Source: Onthophagus taurus
Taxonomy: Eukaryota > Arthropoda > Insecta > Coleoptera > Scarabaeidae
Direction of reading: 5' to 3'
Assembly (NCBI RefSeq): GCF_036711975.1
Contig: NC_091966.1
Span: 32,619,501 to 32,683,500, forward strand
DNA: 64,000 bases
Part shown: positions 1 through 13,594 of the stretch, one piece after another
Numbering within the stretch: the first letter of the stretch is position 1
Layout: every line of letters starts with the position of its first letter
Notes under the pieces: model-generated
The model's input: the letters and a program-made list of their open reading frames with translations, nothing else
What the model was told of the DNA's origin: nothing
The model's database searches: none
Position numbers and translations under genes: made by a program

Positions 1-2480
1 AGAAGAAAAAGAAATCGTTTCCGATTTATTTTGTTGGTTTTCTTTTTTATAGAATTTCCAGATCGACGGAATTTTTATGCTCACCCTCGCATAGATTTTA
101 TTAGTAACAGTATATTTAATCGTTTTTAAATTAATTTTAAAATGATAATAGAATAAAAATTTAGTTAGTAATATTATTGTAAAATAATTTAAAAGAAAAA
201 CAAGAATAATTACTTAAGTTTTCAGTTTTCATCATCATTATTACCACCACATATAAAGTGTCCCAGATAATCGACTTAACACAGAAAACTTGGCAATGGT
301 AAGAAAAATAATCTTTTATGTATTGAAATCATCTCATAATCTTCAAATATTTTCAAAATTGACAAAATGAAATTAAGAGAATAATCGAAAGCTTTAAGAA
401 TCTTTGGTGACCCAAAACGAGTGATTTTTTAATCTTGACATTAACAAAGGAACTTTCTGCCCTATTTTGACTGTAGCCAATCATCACCAGGAGAAGTTAA
501 GGTTTATAAAATACTTGTGGCATAATAAATTGAATCATTAAATATGAAAAGACTACTCTAACAATATTAAGTTATGCAAATTTTGTTTTCTTTTATTTGC
601 AGTGAATATTTTATAAATCCCTATAACTAGAAATCTCATTTCTAATTCAACACATCTTCTAATGATGGCTAGGTGCAACTAAAACCCCAATATAGAAGAT
701 AATAGGTTTGAGAATTAATTATTTACTCTTTGAATCACGCTTTAAGTTTAAGATTACTGAGATTATTTGTTTTAAGGAGGAAATAAAAAAGTTCTTACGT
801 AAAATATTAATGAATTTATTCGTATTGATGAACAATAATACAATATAATTTTTATTAGTGCTGTATCATTAATCGTTTTATAGTTTGTCGTTTACTTAAT
901 ACACTTGGCTTATTTGATTATGTAATATAATAGTACGTGTTATTTTTGAATCAAGAAGTTTTTCGCTTATTTATGATAGATTTTGAGATTCCCATTTAGG
1001 AATTTTGGTCGTCTCTAGCTGATTTTTACTCGTTATTCTAGTTCTTTTCACGAGTTTATCAGCCTTTCCAAGATAAACATCAAATTTGCACCAATAAAAC
1101 ATTTTCAAATCTCCAAATTCATATATGCTTTGTTTATCCTCAAAATCAGCACTTGATGACCCCTAAGAACTTGAGTAAGTGCTAATTTATCCACATTTTC
1201 CATTCTCTTGTGTTAATCATATACCATGACCATAAGTGATCTAACTTTCGCGAGATTTTCTCAATCTTCTAAGGAATAATAAAAATTCTTAAAATCCAAT
1301 AATAAAGTAAATTAACTTTTTGATTGATGTGCACACAATTTTTGCAATGATGTCAACTTTAATTACAAATGAAGCTTCATTTTCTGTTCAGTGAGCTTAT
1401 ATAAGATAGCTCAACCTAAGGAGAGGAGGTTAGAAAAGTTCCTCAATTTTTTTACTTTTAAGTATACCATCCTGAATTGCGTTGTTGTCTTTTGCCATAT
1501 CTATTAAACGAAACCATTGCCTGTAGGCAGCGTCTGGTTCTTCTTGCAACATTAAAGCAGAAACATTTCTGATCATTAACATCCATTCCTGCTCTTTTTG
1601 TTATAAAAATTTATGATTTTTGACATCTCATTTCTAATCGAGTTATTGGGATGCATCGATAAAATTAATAAGACATCAGTAATACTGTAGCGTATTTGCC
1701 AACGCTATAATTACACTTTTCATTAGAAAGCAATTATAAAAGTAAGCAATCAATCCAATATCAAATCTAAACTGTTCTCTACTATATGAAAGAATCAAGT
1801 AGACTCAAGTACCATCGAGTATTATCAAGTATCACTAGCGTCAGGAGTATCTCGTACTTAGGATGATGTAAAAATGCAGAGTATGCATTTTACTCATAAA
1901 CCAATAAAAAATTCTCTCGCTTAGAACAGATGATGACGTAAATTGTAATAACAATGGTTAATGAATAAAGTGCAAATATTGAACTAAATTTTTGATCTAC
2001 AAACACTTCTAAATTTATTTTGCACCAAAATAATACTGCACAATAATAGTGTTAAATCATCTGCTCCAGGTCTTTTGGTACAAATTCTTTTGGTATTTCG
2101 TTTTTATTCTTTCTTCATCAGTTTAAGTTGTTCCATCACAATTATTTTGCCATTGAGAGAATTTGTTACTACCATTATCTTTAATAGGTTTTTGGCGAGC
2201 TTGTTGAGTATATATATATATTCTAAAGTTACAGCACCTACGAAAATTTATTAACAAATGTTAAATTAAATACGTCTATAGTTGTATTTCAAATTTTCAG
2301 ATCTACCTAAACTTTTTACTCTTCACATTTAGAGGGGTTCTTGAACACATATCGTCCAAGCTAATAGTACAGCAATGTTTGCATTCATGTCGTTGGTCAA
2401 TAAGGTGTTTTCAATTTCGTTCAATCAGTAATATTGTCTCACTGTAAATTCAGAAGTAGACGGCTCTGATTCTATCTATC
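1..2480. other. Gene-free AT-rich sequence
   Basis: No convincing exon, RNA gene or intact element is seen. One block reads like decayed coding sequence on the minus strand (about 1605 to 1443, with a run such as QEEPDAAYRQWFRLIDMAK), but it has no start, no splice partners and no recognised family. It could be a gag-like or gene relic. Confidence 0.5.
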
Positions 2481-2529
2481 TCCAAGACCACGGAGACAAA
2501 CATTACAACGTACTTCTACTGTATCATTT

Positions 2530-3070
2530 TGAATACATACTGATAAGCCTCGGCCGCAAGTGATCTCGGCTTAATCCCGTGAGATTATAGTCTTAATTAA
2601 TGAAGCCGAGGCACTCCAATACTTGTTGTTCAATGTGTTATGGATGTATCATTTGAAATGTCTTAGCCGCAGGCGATTTCAGCTTAATAAGAACAAATCA
2701 TGCATCATCCGTTCTAAATTAAGCCAAGGTCGCTTGTGTCTGATGCGCTACAATTATTGATACGCAACTGATCTCGGCTTAATCCCGTAAGATTATAGTC
2801 TTAATTAATGAAGCCAAGGCACTCCAATACTTGTTCAATGTGATATGGATATATCATTTGAAATGTCTTAGCCGCAGGCGATTTCAGCTTAATAAGAACA
2901 AATTATGCATCATTCGTTCTAAATTAAGCCAAGGTCGCTTGCGTCTAATGCGCTACAATTATTGATACATCAATACATACTGGTAAGCTTCGACCGCAAG
3001 TGATCTCGGCTTAATTAACTAAGAATATAATAATTGTATGGGATTAAGCCTAGGTTGCTTGCGGCACTCC
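2530..3070. repeat. Tandem repeat built from imperfect palindromes
   Basis: Two and a half diverged copies of a unit of about 210-230 bp; the anchor tgatctcggcttaatcc starts near 2561, 2769 and (partial) 3001. Each full unit holds two inverted repeats. One pairs the strand around GCCGCAAGTGATCTCGGCTT with its partner around AAGCCGAGGC. The other pairs GCCGCAGGCGATTTCAGCTTAA with TTAAGCCAAGGTCGCTTG. A related hairpin lies near 32.2 kb, so this is a dispersed family. It resembles a palindromic or foldback MITE rather than a simple satellite. No coding potential. Confidence 0.75.
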
Positions 3071-6000
3071 AATATGTCTTGTTGAATATTGAATGGATAT
3101 GATATCATTTGTAATCATCACAAATTTGAACTGTAGCTTTACAATAAAATTCAATTATTTTTCATTTTTTCATATCTTTATGTTTCACTTTTATAAAAAC
3201 AGCTTGCACATGTCAGGAAGACTTCTTGGAATTAAATAATACGGCCACAAAACTTTAACCTATTTCATTCTTATGTCTGTGATGGTCGTAGTTATCCAAT
3301 AACAAATATGTATATCTCTCTTCTCTTCCTCACCCTATATCATCCACTGCAGGACATTTTCCCAAATGTCTCCAATTATTTCTGTCTTTTGCTGTTCTTA
3401 TCTATTCTTTCCCGGCCACAGTTTTCCCATCATTCATCCACCTCTTTTATGGTCTTTCTGCATCTCTTCTAGTTTATAGTGGTTTCCAAAAGGTTAATTC
3501 TATGTGGATGTTGTGAGTTTGAGTTTTGCTATGTTTCGATTTTTGTGTTCTTTGCGAATTTTTGCCTCCCCCAGACTGGATGAAGCAAACGCTCTTCAGG
3601 ATATTAGATTTAACACTGAATGTTCCACCCACCTGGGGACCCATTCCGATAGTGTTAAACTTCACCATATTTACAAAGGTTTATTGGTCATAACCTTCTA
3701 CGCTGGATGAGCGTGGTTCAAGCGGGTTGGAAGATAGAAAGGATTGGGAAGGAGTACTAGGGTTGGGGTTGTGAATGGGGTGAGATTTGAGATATAATTC
3801 GCTCCATGTATTGGGCGATAGGAGAGAATTAAGGCTCGCGTTGGCAGGAACACATCTTTGAAATAGATCTGTCCTCTACCGGGATTGTAGAGGAGGGACT
3901 ACTCGCTACACCCTACAATCAGTTTGAACAAATCATCACCACCAACACCATTGAGATCATACTTAAAACAAATGCATCTCAAAATTTAACCAACGCGAAT
4001 ATGACATGCTTTGAAATGACAGTTTTACCATCTTCCTGTAAAATTTGTCTAACAAATTCATGTCTTAGACGATGCAGAACAAATTCTTAATGTTTATTTT
4101 TAAGTGGCAGTAATCTTAAAGGTTTTGGAATGATAACAATACATAAAATGTGTTTTTAGGTTTTAAATTATTTTTACCGTTTTCAAGTTTCTCATATTGT
4201 ATAATTATCTGGAACATCTTTATATGAAGAAAGAAACATAACAATACACACATTTATCATGACTTATTGAGACCGAGATATCTCTCTATCGACTTACATT
4301 AAAAAAAACTATTACCTTACTCTCTACTATAAATTAAATTAATTCTTATTGCCCTCCCTAAAAATTCCCTTAAAAAAAGAAATGTATCAATATCAACCCA
4401 CCCTTCCCTACCCCCAAAAATATATCAATTAAATGTTACTGTTTTTAAAAGGTTTATGCGATTCGATGAAAATAAAAAAAAAGTTTGTGCGTAGATCATT
4501 TTACTGTAATGTTCCATTGTTATATGTATAAGTATTGATGGTAATTGGTGCTTAAATTGTTCTTTGAGATCGTAACGTTTTAACGATAGCAAAATTTTTG
4601 CACATTGCAAAAGAAAATCGGGGCCAAGAATAAAATGCTTGGCTTAGGTAAACTATGATTTTGTGTTTATAAAAACTTGTGGAACAATTTTTGAATGTAG
4701 TAGAAAGTTTCATATTAAAAATAACGAGTCAATTTAAAAATAAAAATTAATTAGATCATATCAGAAGTGATACTGGGATTTAAAAACAAATTAGAAAAAA
4801 GAATTTACAAAAAAAAATTAATTAATAATTAAAAAGTAGACAAGTTTATTCTTTGATGCTATTGTTAAAACGTTATTTAAAAAAAGTAAATAAATAATTC
4901 ATCATCATTATCATCTACCATCAACCGTTTCCGACATTAAGAAAAGATTTAAAAAAAATAAATAAGCCAGTATATCCCTCATCTTATAAACCTAACTTAA
5001 TCGTCGTTCTCTCTCGAAAAAAATAAATAAATAAAATAAAATGACCTTCAATAAAAAAATGCACTACTTACTTTTACAATTTATCGTTACGTACTACGTA
5101 TGTGTTCTCTACATACTATAATTGCCATAGTTATTGACCTTACACGCAAAAAAAAATGAAAATAAAAAATAACGTTCAATTTAAAAAGAAATAAATAAAA
5201 AAAGTTAAATAAAACAATCTGAGATTAATAGATAAAAACGTACCGAAGCAAACATCAAAAAAAAAATTATTAAAGTTGAGTAAAAATGCTAGTAATGAAA
5301 AAAAAAACTACCAAGGCCTAACGAAGTGATCTGCCGTTCAAAATAAAATTGTCTAAAAAATAGTTATGAAATATGAATGAATGATTAAAAAGAAAATAAG
5401 GGTGAAGAAAAAAAGAACGCAATAGTCTAGTCTGGCCCGTTATTTCAGGTCCCCTTATTTATATAAAGGGATCGACGCACAAAATGGTGCAGGCACACTT
5501 GAAAAACACGTCTGGATCTTCCCATGTCTTGCGCGATAATGTGGTTTATCAAGTACTTGTCTATATAATGTCAAAAATAAAAACTTGCTGAATGGCTTAT
5601 AAGTGTTTTTATTTTGAATACCAATCATATTTGTAATCACCTCATTCGATAGTGTTATAATCCCAAACATTCCAAGCACTTTTAAATATTTAATTCATTC
5701 TCTGATAATCTCTGACTGTCTGGGTTCGCTCACAATTGTCTGTGGCAATTTATTTGCATAAATAATAAATCGTTATGTTTGTGAATGTAAAAGGTTGCTG
5801 AGAATTTGGTTTTGATTAATACAATGTGTTCAATATGAAGTATTTTTAGTATTTTGCAACACTTTTTTTTGATCGAATTGAATTTGACTCTCTTCTATAC
5901 GTTAATGTCTCTCAATGCTTCTCCAATTTGTAAAGACTCAAAACACTAGAAGCGCTACAAATAGTGTTAGAATGTTCACACAGTCACAAAAGTCAAAAAT

Positions 6001-7200
6001 AAAGGAAAATCGTAGCTTGAAAGACTACTCCAATAGTGGTGAAGGAAAGATGAACATTAAGGGCGGTTAATAAATCATTATTACTTTCGCATGAGTTGGT
6101 ACTCAAACTTATAATTTCCTAATTCGACAAAGTGAAACTAGTTACCACAATGTTGTTCTTTTGATTGTAACTCGCATACGGCCACGTGGTCGCGCCATCC
6201 ACGTGTGTAATGTGTGCGGTGCATACAGACGCCAAGAAACATCTAAGATTGTTTAGTCTTAGCATAACCCACAACAAAAGTTTTCATAGGTGGTGTTAAA
6301 CTATTATACACAGGTGCCTAACTACGCACCAATTGAATAGTTATTATTATACATGTCGGCGATGACTCTTGAAAACTAGATCAGCTCATTCTTACCAAAT
6401 AAAAGTCAAGTCAGTAAATTTAATAAGTGCAACGAAAAAGAATGGTATAGAAAATAAATATGGCAAGCATGTGCCGAATATCCCTACATTTCATTTCGTC
6501 TTTCAATGATTCGACCATTTTGCGTGAACGGCTTAGTTGTATGGTACTTAACACAGTTTTTGCTGCCTACTTTTTTCTAAGTTATACAATCAACACTGTT
6601 TTCATCACTTGATGACGACGCTTTTTAGTTGGTTTTGCTGACTTATTCACATCTTATTTACAGCGCCGACTTTCGTTTTATTTTTTGAAGCTACTAGCTT
6701 TTCTTCTTGATCCTTAAGAACGGCATCATTTTGTATTGATGTTAAAACCGGCGCAGCTATTCTTCCTCATATTCAATAGCGAAAGCATCTGCATTTGGTG
6801 TATCAACGCAAAGAGTAACGAATTGCGTATCGTGTGACGTATCCATGCGATGGGCAAATAATCGTATAAGTAAGTACATCACTGACACGTCAGACGAATG
6901 CAATGCCCGTGAAAGAGAGCGTCATCACGTCATTTGCAACAGCCATGTAAATTGTATTGAAGTGTCTATAAAGCTTTCGAGGAGTGGCTGTGCTTGATGA
7001 AATGCTGCATAAATTTCACGTGTTCAAATTGCGAAACAACCATTTCGCTCGATTCTTGACCCACATAAGGAGTTCATCTTTTTTATCGAGATGAGATAAA
7101 AAAGATATCATTCATAAAATTGCTTTATGCACTAATAGTAGAAACTAACATTCAAGGAAATACAGTGTGTCCGTAAAGTCAAATCAAATCCAATAATCAT
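3071..7200. other. Gene-free stretch, mostly unexplained
   Basis: No exon is supported. A block at about 3290-3480 (with CCACTGCAGGACATTTTCCC) resembles the 3' non-coding part of insect LINEs or SINEs; this is from memory and weak. 3.7-4.0 kb is richer in G and C than its surroundings but encodes nothing recognised. 4.2-5.4 kb is very A-rich with many short A runs. 6.2-7.0 kb has a less biased composition and could be an unrecognised element remnant. Confidence 0.4.
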
Positions 7201-7202
7201 AT

Positions 7203-7338
7203 ATTATACAACAAGACGATCGAAAATACTCGATAATACGAGACGTATTGCTTGAAACACCACGAGACCGAAGGTCGAGTGGTGTTTTTTAAGGCAATAC
7301 ATCGAGATTCGAGTATTTTCGATTGTCGTGTTGTATAT
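7203..7338. repeat. Foldback (long inverted repeat)
   Basis: A near-perfect hairpin. The left arm begins ATACAACAAGACGATCG at about 7206 and the right arm, read in reverse complement, begins ATACAACACGACAATCG at about 7337. The arms share the block ATCGAAAATACTCGA, then GTATTGC, then CACCAC, and meet at a GACCGAAGGTC-type loop. Each arm is about 65 bp. It lies a few hundred bases upstream of the Penelope relic; whether it belongs to that element is unknown. Confidence 0.8.
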
Positions 7339-7462
7339 GGTTAGACTATTTCATGAATAAAAAATATACATATTTTTAGAATTTTAATATTTTTTTAATA
7401 AATTACATTGATTGTTATGGAAACATGCATGGATGTCTCGAAATTAATTAAAAGTCAAACAA

Positions 7463-7513
7463 GCGATAATACAAAGGTTCGTATTACAGCGATAATACAA
7501 AGGTTCGTATTAT
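7463..7513. repeat. 26-bp perfect tandem duplication
   Basis: The 26-bp unit at 7463-7488, starting GCGATAATACAAAGG, is repeated immediately at 7489-7513 with no mismatch over 25 bases. The reverse complement of its core also resembles part of the neighbouring foldback. Confidence 0.85.
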
Positions 7514-7649
7514 CGTTCTCCATGGTTACGGCCAAATAACCGCTGAAATACTCGCAATTGACGAAAAACCGCGAATTCTTATTGGCTGTTAACGATATGA
7601 ATGAAATAGTCAATGAAAGAAGGGACGCTCAGAGAAAAAAACAGGGATT

Positions 7650-8830
7650 GCCACCATGGTCATGGACAGGAAAGAATACGACGACAAGATGAGGAGCTTT
7701 TTGGATCTAGTCACCTATAAGAAAGTCAAGAAGTACTCAACCGAGACGATCATAAGAAAAATGAAAGAATTGGTGAAATCTGCAGAAATTCCAGCAGAAC
7801 ATCCATAAACCGGATGTCTTACTACATATCTATTGTCAATGCAATAAATTATCCAACGTATCCGCTAGCGGAACACCTCAAGGTTCTGTCTTCTTTTAGA
7901 GGAAAAATACAATCATATGTTGAACATTCTACGCATTTTATGGGATCAATCAAAAGTATAAAGTTAGATTTCCAGAATTTCTATTTACCAGAGTACCAGT
8001 CAAAGATGCCGTGGATGGTCTTCGCCAAAAACTCATTTCAGAGGGCTTACGGAAGTATGTTCCAGAGCTAGTGGAGTGTTGTTTAATATCTACATATTTG
8101 AGCTGGAAGGAAAAGTTCCAAGGGGCAGCCTCTCGTGTGTCACCGGTAATCGCCAATTTCTACATGGAGATGTTTGAGGAAGAAGCGTTAAGGAAGACTC
8201 CGTGGAAACCAAAGCTATGGCTGCGTTATGTGGTTATATATAATCAAATTTACTGTGGAAATGGAAGTTGCAAAACAATTACCTTTCACTAGGAAGACAG
8301 ATGGGGTCTTGGAACTGGGAATATATCGGAAGAAGACGCACAACAGAAGAGGTCAGTAATCCAAGCTCTGTTCCAGTGACCAGAACGGATTTGCGATGAA
8401 AAGAATTTAAAGAAAGCAGAAGGATTTCGCGAAGATGTATTCCAGAAGAAAGGCTACATTCTGAGGGGTATCCAGCGAGCCACCAAGCAACGTAAGTAGA
8501 GGGAAGACGCGGTAATTACTGCACCAGCCGGTTTTATTTGCCTACTATATGTATCAAGTGTGACGGACCGTATTGTAAGGTGTTTGAAGAAGAACGATTC
8601 GGTACCAACAGCAAAATTCGGAACGTTCTTCTGATAACTGAAGATAAACTAACATCCTTAAATAGAGCGGAAACTGCAAATATGTTACCCACATTGGACG
8701 TAACATCGAGTGTTGCAATCGTAACATCGAGTATGAGAGATATATCCGACTAAATAATATCCAGCAGTCGTACAGGATTGCCACAAAAAAGGACACACCA
8801 TAGATTTCGATAAGACCAAGGTGTTTGGAA
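7650..8830 (+). pseudogene. Decayed Penelope-like retroelement (reverse transcriptase to GIY-YIG linker)
   Basis: Fragments in several frames line up in the order expected of a Penelope-like element. An N-terminal piece (VMDRKEYDDKM, about 7659) is followed by the PIV..INYPTYPLA reverse transcriptase block (about 7820-7880). Next come a piece with NSTHF-like sequence, then SPVIANFYMEMFEEEAL (about 8140-8190) and LWLRYV, the region before the catalytic Asp pair. A degenerate linker (about 8540-8640) follows, ending with HTIDFDKTKVFGRPYTL (about 8785-8835). Stops and frameshifts break it throughout and the catalytic Asp pair is not preserved, so it cannot encode an active enzyme. The family call rests on motif order and is fairly secure. 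Confidence 0.75.
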
Positions 8831-8839
8831 GACCTTATA

Positions 8840-10690
8840 CCTTGTAAACATATTGGTAGCCATTGGGGTAATCAATATAGAGAATATCAGAGCGTATAGT
8901 GTCACTTAGAGTATCATAATGTCTTCGGACTGTTTCAAAATATTGATTACTCATTAATACCTTGATACCATTACGCCACGTGTTCCAGAAACATTAACAT
9001 AGCAACCTTGTGCATGATTAGAAGTAGTATCATCGGTTTTTTTATAAGTACATGTCTTAGACAATATACAAATATCAATAGTTTTATCAGTCGTCAGAGA
9101 ATACACGAAAGCATATCGTTTAGCAAAATGGCCACGCCTTTGCTAAGAGTTATCAATTGTAATGACACATTTGCTTGGGTAGGAGTTTTATTCTACAGCT
9201 TCCTCGATTACTTCTTCCATAGTCTTTTTACAAATATTCTAGATATAGTTCCAAAATAGTTTCTAGAACAGACAAACTTCATCGTTTGCAGCTTTGTTAT
9301 TAAATCGCATGTAGTAAATTAAGCTAATATTAAGTTCATAAATTCAAGATATTTTCTATGTATTATGTCATTTGCACACAGGAACATTTTGCAAAATTTG
9401 TTCAATGGTTTTCAAATCAACATCAAATGTGTGACTTTTTGAAGAGGATAGGGCAAGGATAAAGCTACAAACAGACGACAGACCAATAATTCATAAAATA
9501 AACAAATCAAAAAGAGAAGTTTATAAAGAACCTAACAGATGCGATTTTTCATGAAAGACCTCTTAAAAAAATCTGACATGAATTAACGAGTTCTGCCAAA
9601 ATAAAGACGTTTACTGTCATTAATAACTCGTTAAATATAATCTTAGAAAAAAAAAGTTGTTTTCTTTATATTCTACGAAAATATTTTATTTTTATTCAAG
9701 TTCAATCTTATTTTCAAAGTCCGAAACTGATGTATTTTTTGGAATAAAAGACGTCAAAGCAACGGACATAGTATCTCAAAACAAATTATCGTAATAAGAG
9801 TCCGTCAGTTTTCCGTTTTTGAAGCCAAGCGGTCTACACAGCTGGATACTTTACGAAATTTTATATTTGGCGTGAGATTATCGCACTCATTTAGAAATGC
9901 CGCCGCGGAGGTTTTACGGATATCGCCGAAAACGATGATCGATGCCAAGATTTCTCTTCGACCTGAAAATTCTTATTCTACAAGCCGTAAAATTATCGTT
10001 CCAAATCAACAAACATTTAAAATTATAACGATCATCTTTGTACTTTGTGTAAGTATTTTTCTTTCATGTTTCTGTATTTTTTTTAAACGAATTCTTTTCA
10101 ATGAAAAAATCAAAAAATAAATTTAATAGCTGGCAACTAGTAATAATAATAACCAACTGAAAATACTTCAACTGACTAACGCCAGTCGCAATTTCGAAAA
10201 TAACTGAAATAATTGTAAATGTGAAATTAGCGAATCACCTTGAGGCACCTGCTATTATAAATCCTCAAACAATTTTTGTCTCCATATCGCGTTTCTGTAT
10301 TTCTAAACAACCAGATGAAAACAAAGTTTAAAATAAATCTGTTCCAAACATTTATTTTTTTTTCTCTCCTACTTCAATGACTTATTATCTTGGCATACCG
10401 TAAATGTTCCTGTTCTATTTTTATACATTTTCAAATTTGCCCATGGGAACAATAGGTCACTTTTAAAATAAAAATTGAAAACGTTAATAAATTGTTTATT
10501 GAAAATTAACAGAAAAAAAAAACAAAAAGAAGTGTAAGTAAATTGATTTATCACTATTTTCGTTGTATTTGTAACTTTTTTTTAAAACATTTTTCTTTAC
10601 TTTAAATTATTTCGTGTGTGTCTTTTAAATTATCAAAAAAAAACTAACTCAAACTCAATGTAACTATAAAACAGTTACATTTGAAAGTGA
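8840..10690. other. Gene-free stretch downstream of flightin
   Basis: No exon, RNA gene or recognisable element is seen. An open frame of 82 codons on the plus strand at 9872 has no recognised motif and a low-complexity tail; it is not called. The end near 10.69 kb is the expected flightin 3' untranslated region; a minus-strand AATAAA (TTTATT on plus, near 10495) is a possible polyadenylation signal. Confidence 0.5.
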
Positions 10691-10696
10691 AGACAC

Positions 10697-11255
10697 TTAC
10701 ATTAGAGATGAGTATCTTCGGTTGAAATACTCTTTGCTATGATAAATGTGGAAGCGAGAACTCAACCGGATATTTGTACAAAGTTTGGTATCGTGATGAC
10801 AATCGTACATATACTTCGCTTTACCCAAACGGCTGTTATAAGTTCTCAACGCTCTTTCTGCCCAAGTTTGAGCTCTTGGAATATCTCTTATGAAACCATG
10901 TTGTCTTTTATCTAAATAATCAATTACGTCGTCGTAATAATTTAGTCTATAATCATAGAGGTAGTTGTATTGAAGGAATTTTGGACTAAAAAGAAAATAA
11001 ATATTAGAATTTTTTTGCTGATCTTAAAGTTATTTTTTACCGAATCCAATGTTTGCAAAGAAGTAGCTTATCTGGATCTAAATATTCCGCTTCTGCTTCC
11101 GGTTTAGGTTCATCAACTGGTTTTGTTTCACCACCAGCTGGTTCAGCTCCTGCGGGTGCAGCTGCTGCTCCACCCGCGGCTGGTGCTGGTGCTGCCGCTG
11201 CTGGCGCTGGTTCATCATCAGCTGCCGCAAACCAGTCTCCACCATCATCATCCAT
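10697..11255 (-). CDS. fln: Flightin, two coding exons
   Basis: Flightin binds the myosin rod in insect flight-muscle thick filaments and sets filament length and stiffness. The model is exon 1 at 11255-11041 (ATG at 11255) and exon 2 at 10985-10697. The donor follows the first two bases of an Arg codon (CG|GTAAAA) and the acceptor is TTTTTAG|T, giving 167 residues against 182 in Drosophila. Residues ~1-60 are acidic, Ala/Pro-rich low complexity, like the variable flightin N-terminus. The junction rebuilds HWIRPKFLQYNYLYDYRLNYYDDVIDYLD in two halves, the conserved core of the family, followed by RDIPRAQTWAERALRTYNSR. The C-terminus ends YFNRRYSSLM, close to the Drosophila ending. TTGTAG just upstream of the ATG may be the acceptor of a 5' untranslated intron. 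Recognised from memory of the family. Confidence 0.93.
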
Positions 11256-13590
11256 TATTTAATTTAACTACAATAAAACCATTCCAAAGAAAAATATTGA
11301 ATCATTAAATTATTTGGCTAAGTTCAAATATACAAATAATTTTATAGGAGGAGTTTGTTTGGCACCTGCAAAATTCTCGTAATCTCTCAATGGAGATGTA
11401 TTTCCATTTTCATTCCTTTGGCAAAACATCGAATGAAATAGTAACCGTATCTCTCATAAAAGTTTTCCAAAAAGATGATGATTGAAATGTTGCTGAGGAA
11501 TGAATTAATTTGTATATACGAAAATGTTACTTTGCCAAAAATTTATGTGGTGATTCAGGAAGCAAAAAGATTAATATTTTAACGCGACGATGAAATTTGG
11601 CAAAGATAAATTCAAAATGAGATTAAACCAAAAAAAATGGAAAGATTTACTTTTTAATTTTAAAATATTTGAAAAAAAATTTTGGTACTGAATTTATTTT
11701 GAGAATCCAATAAATAAATAAAAATAAATAAATAATTAAATACGTTACAAGATTTTTTAAAAGAATTCCGCAAGAAATTATTTGGATCACCGCTTAAACA
11801 CACTCACGAGTATTATTTTTAACACTCACTTTTAGTACGAAGTATCACCTACGGAACGAAGACCTTTACAGAGCTTGATGATCTAACACATGTACTGTTT
11901 TAAACTGATCCTCCCCCCTTCCTTATCCCTTGCCAATCCCAAAGGTGCTTTGTTTTCCCAGACTTAAATCGCATTCTGCCTTAACCTTTATGACCTCTCA
12001 AATCAAAATCTTAGAAACAAAAGATGCTATTTAAAGCATTTTCTAACTTAATTTTATTTTTATATAGAACAAATTACATAAATTAATTTGAATAGTTTGA
12101 TTTCGACTCGTTTGTAAAAAATGAATCGTGGTGTTCATAAATTTATTTGGAAATAGAAAAGGATTAAGAGAAATCAAGGTAAATTTAGTTTTGCATTGAA
12201 GGTAAAGTTGTTGTTGGCAGGTACATGGTTATTTGTGTCTCGGCTCACCAACATAAATAGTGCACAGACCCTGTTGGTATTGGGAAAGGTATCTTTACAT
12301 TAGGTTATAATAATGAAATAAATGTGGGATAACACATGTATTGTATCATAATATTCTACGTTAAAACCATGCATATTTATCTAATAAAAAAGTTCTTCAA
12401 TTTAGATTATTGATTTATTATCAGAAATACACATAATCCCGAAGTTATAAATTAATTATTTGAACTCATGAAAACAAGTCTATAGTTCAAAACGTGATTG
12501 TCAATAATTTGTTCGTTATCAAATAATATCATCAACTCAACACATCTCTATGTTAAAAAACATGTAGAGTAAACATAAGGAGCATTTAAAATAAGATTTT
12601 AAACATATTGACTATGTCATAAGTTAAAGAGATAAAGATCTTAAGATCCTTAAGATCCTGTTCTTTTCATGAAACTTGATAAGCAGCATTTGAATTTGAA
12701 GCTTTTAGGACAAGCGCTTCAAGCAGTAACCTGTACGAGGTTACTTTAATGAGGTAACATTAAAGTTGAGTATCTGATTTTAAGCAAAACTAACTTGCGT
12801 TACTAGAGTGATTTTTTATAATATTGCTCTACAAATAAGCTTTTGTAGGATTTATTTTGAGATAATGCATAAGCGCAAATTGTTAATGTTACTGTTTATG
12901 TTCCAAGTGGTTTGATTATCGTGTCCAAGTGTGAATGTTAAATAAAGTTGTGCGTCATCAGCATATTTGAATATATAGTATAATTGATCTTTGTGTCTTT
13001 TGAGAGCAAATCTCTAGAAAAATCTAACAACCTGAAATGTTTAGTATCTATAGCCCGATGAAATCATCTAAACCTTTTTACAAAGGAGTATATATCCAAA
13101 TCTAAATCTGGACTGGCAGTCTGGCAATAGATTATTTTTCATGGTAAAGGCACGTAATTATCTTTCTAAAAATTCGTCCATGGTTTTTATAATCTTTAGG
13201 TGTCAGATTCCAAAAGCATTCCTAACTTTGGGGTTAGTATGTCAGAAAGTCATATTTTTGCCGAAATTAGTATAACATCAATATCTTCACTAAACATATC
13301 AAGGATCTATTGTACCCTGATAAATATCGTTATCAAATTTCACCGTGCAGTTCAATACTGTTTATTTTATTTTATTTTTTATTTTACTTCCGAAATTACA
13401 GGGTTGCCCCTAATTACAAATTTCAGAACTTAAGTCTACTAGTACATAATATAACCGATAAAAACAAGCAAAACAACAAAGATCAAGCATAAATGTTAAA
13501 AAACGCGCGGAGGATATGTTGAACCAAAACTTTAAAAAAAATGAACAAAATTACATCACAAATTACAGAATTCAATGATAAAAATCAAGT
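11256..13590. other. Gene-free stretch upstream of flightin
   Basis: Probably holds the flightin promoter and any 5' non-coding exon, but no TATA-initiator pair stands out. 13360-13390 is a run of TTTTA repeats, possibly the A-rich tail of the minus-strand retrotransposon that follows. Nothing else recognised. Confidence 0.45.
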
Positions 13591-13594
13591 TTGG

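Noticed and set aside
3474-3710. Overlapping short open frames on both strands
   Set aside because: No recognisable motif, no splice partners, and they lie in a block that looks like repeat 3' sequence.
9872-10120. 82-codon open frame on the plus strand
   Set aside because: No family resemblance; the second half is a low-complexity Phe/Ile/Cys run from T-rich DNA.
11053-11308. Ala/Pro/Ser-rich open frames on the plus strand opposite flightin exon 1
   Set aside because: Shadows of the low-complexity flightin N-terminus; the minus-strand model has conserved residues and correct splicing.
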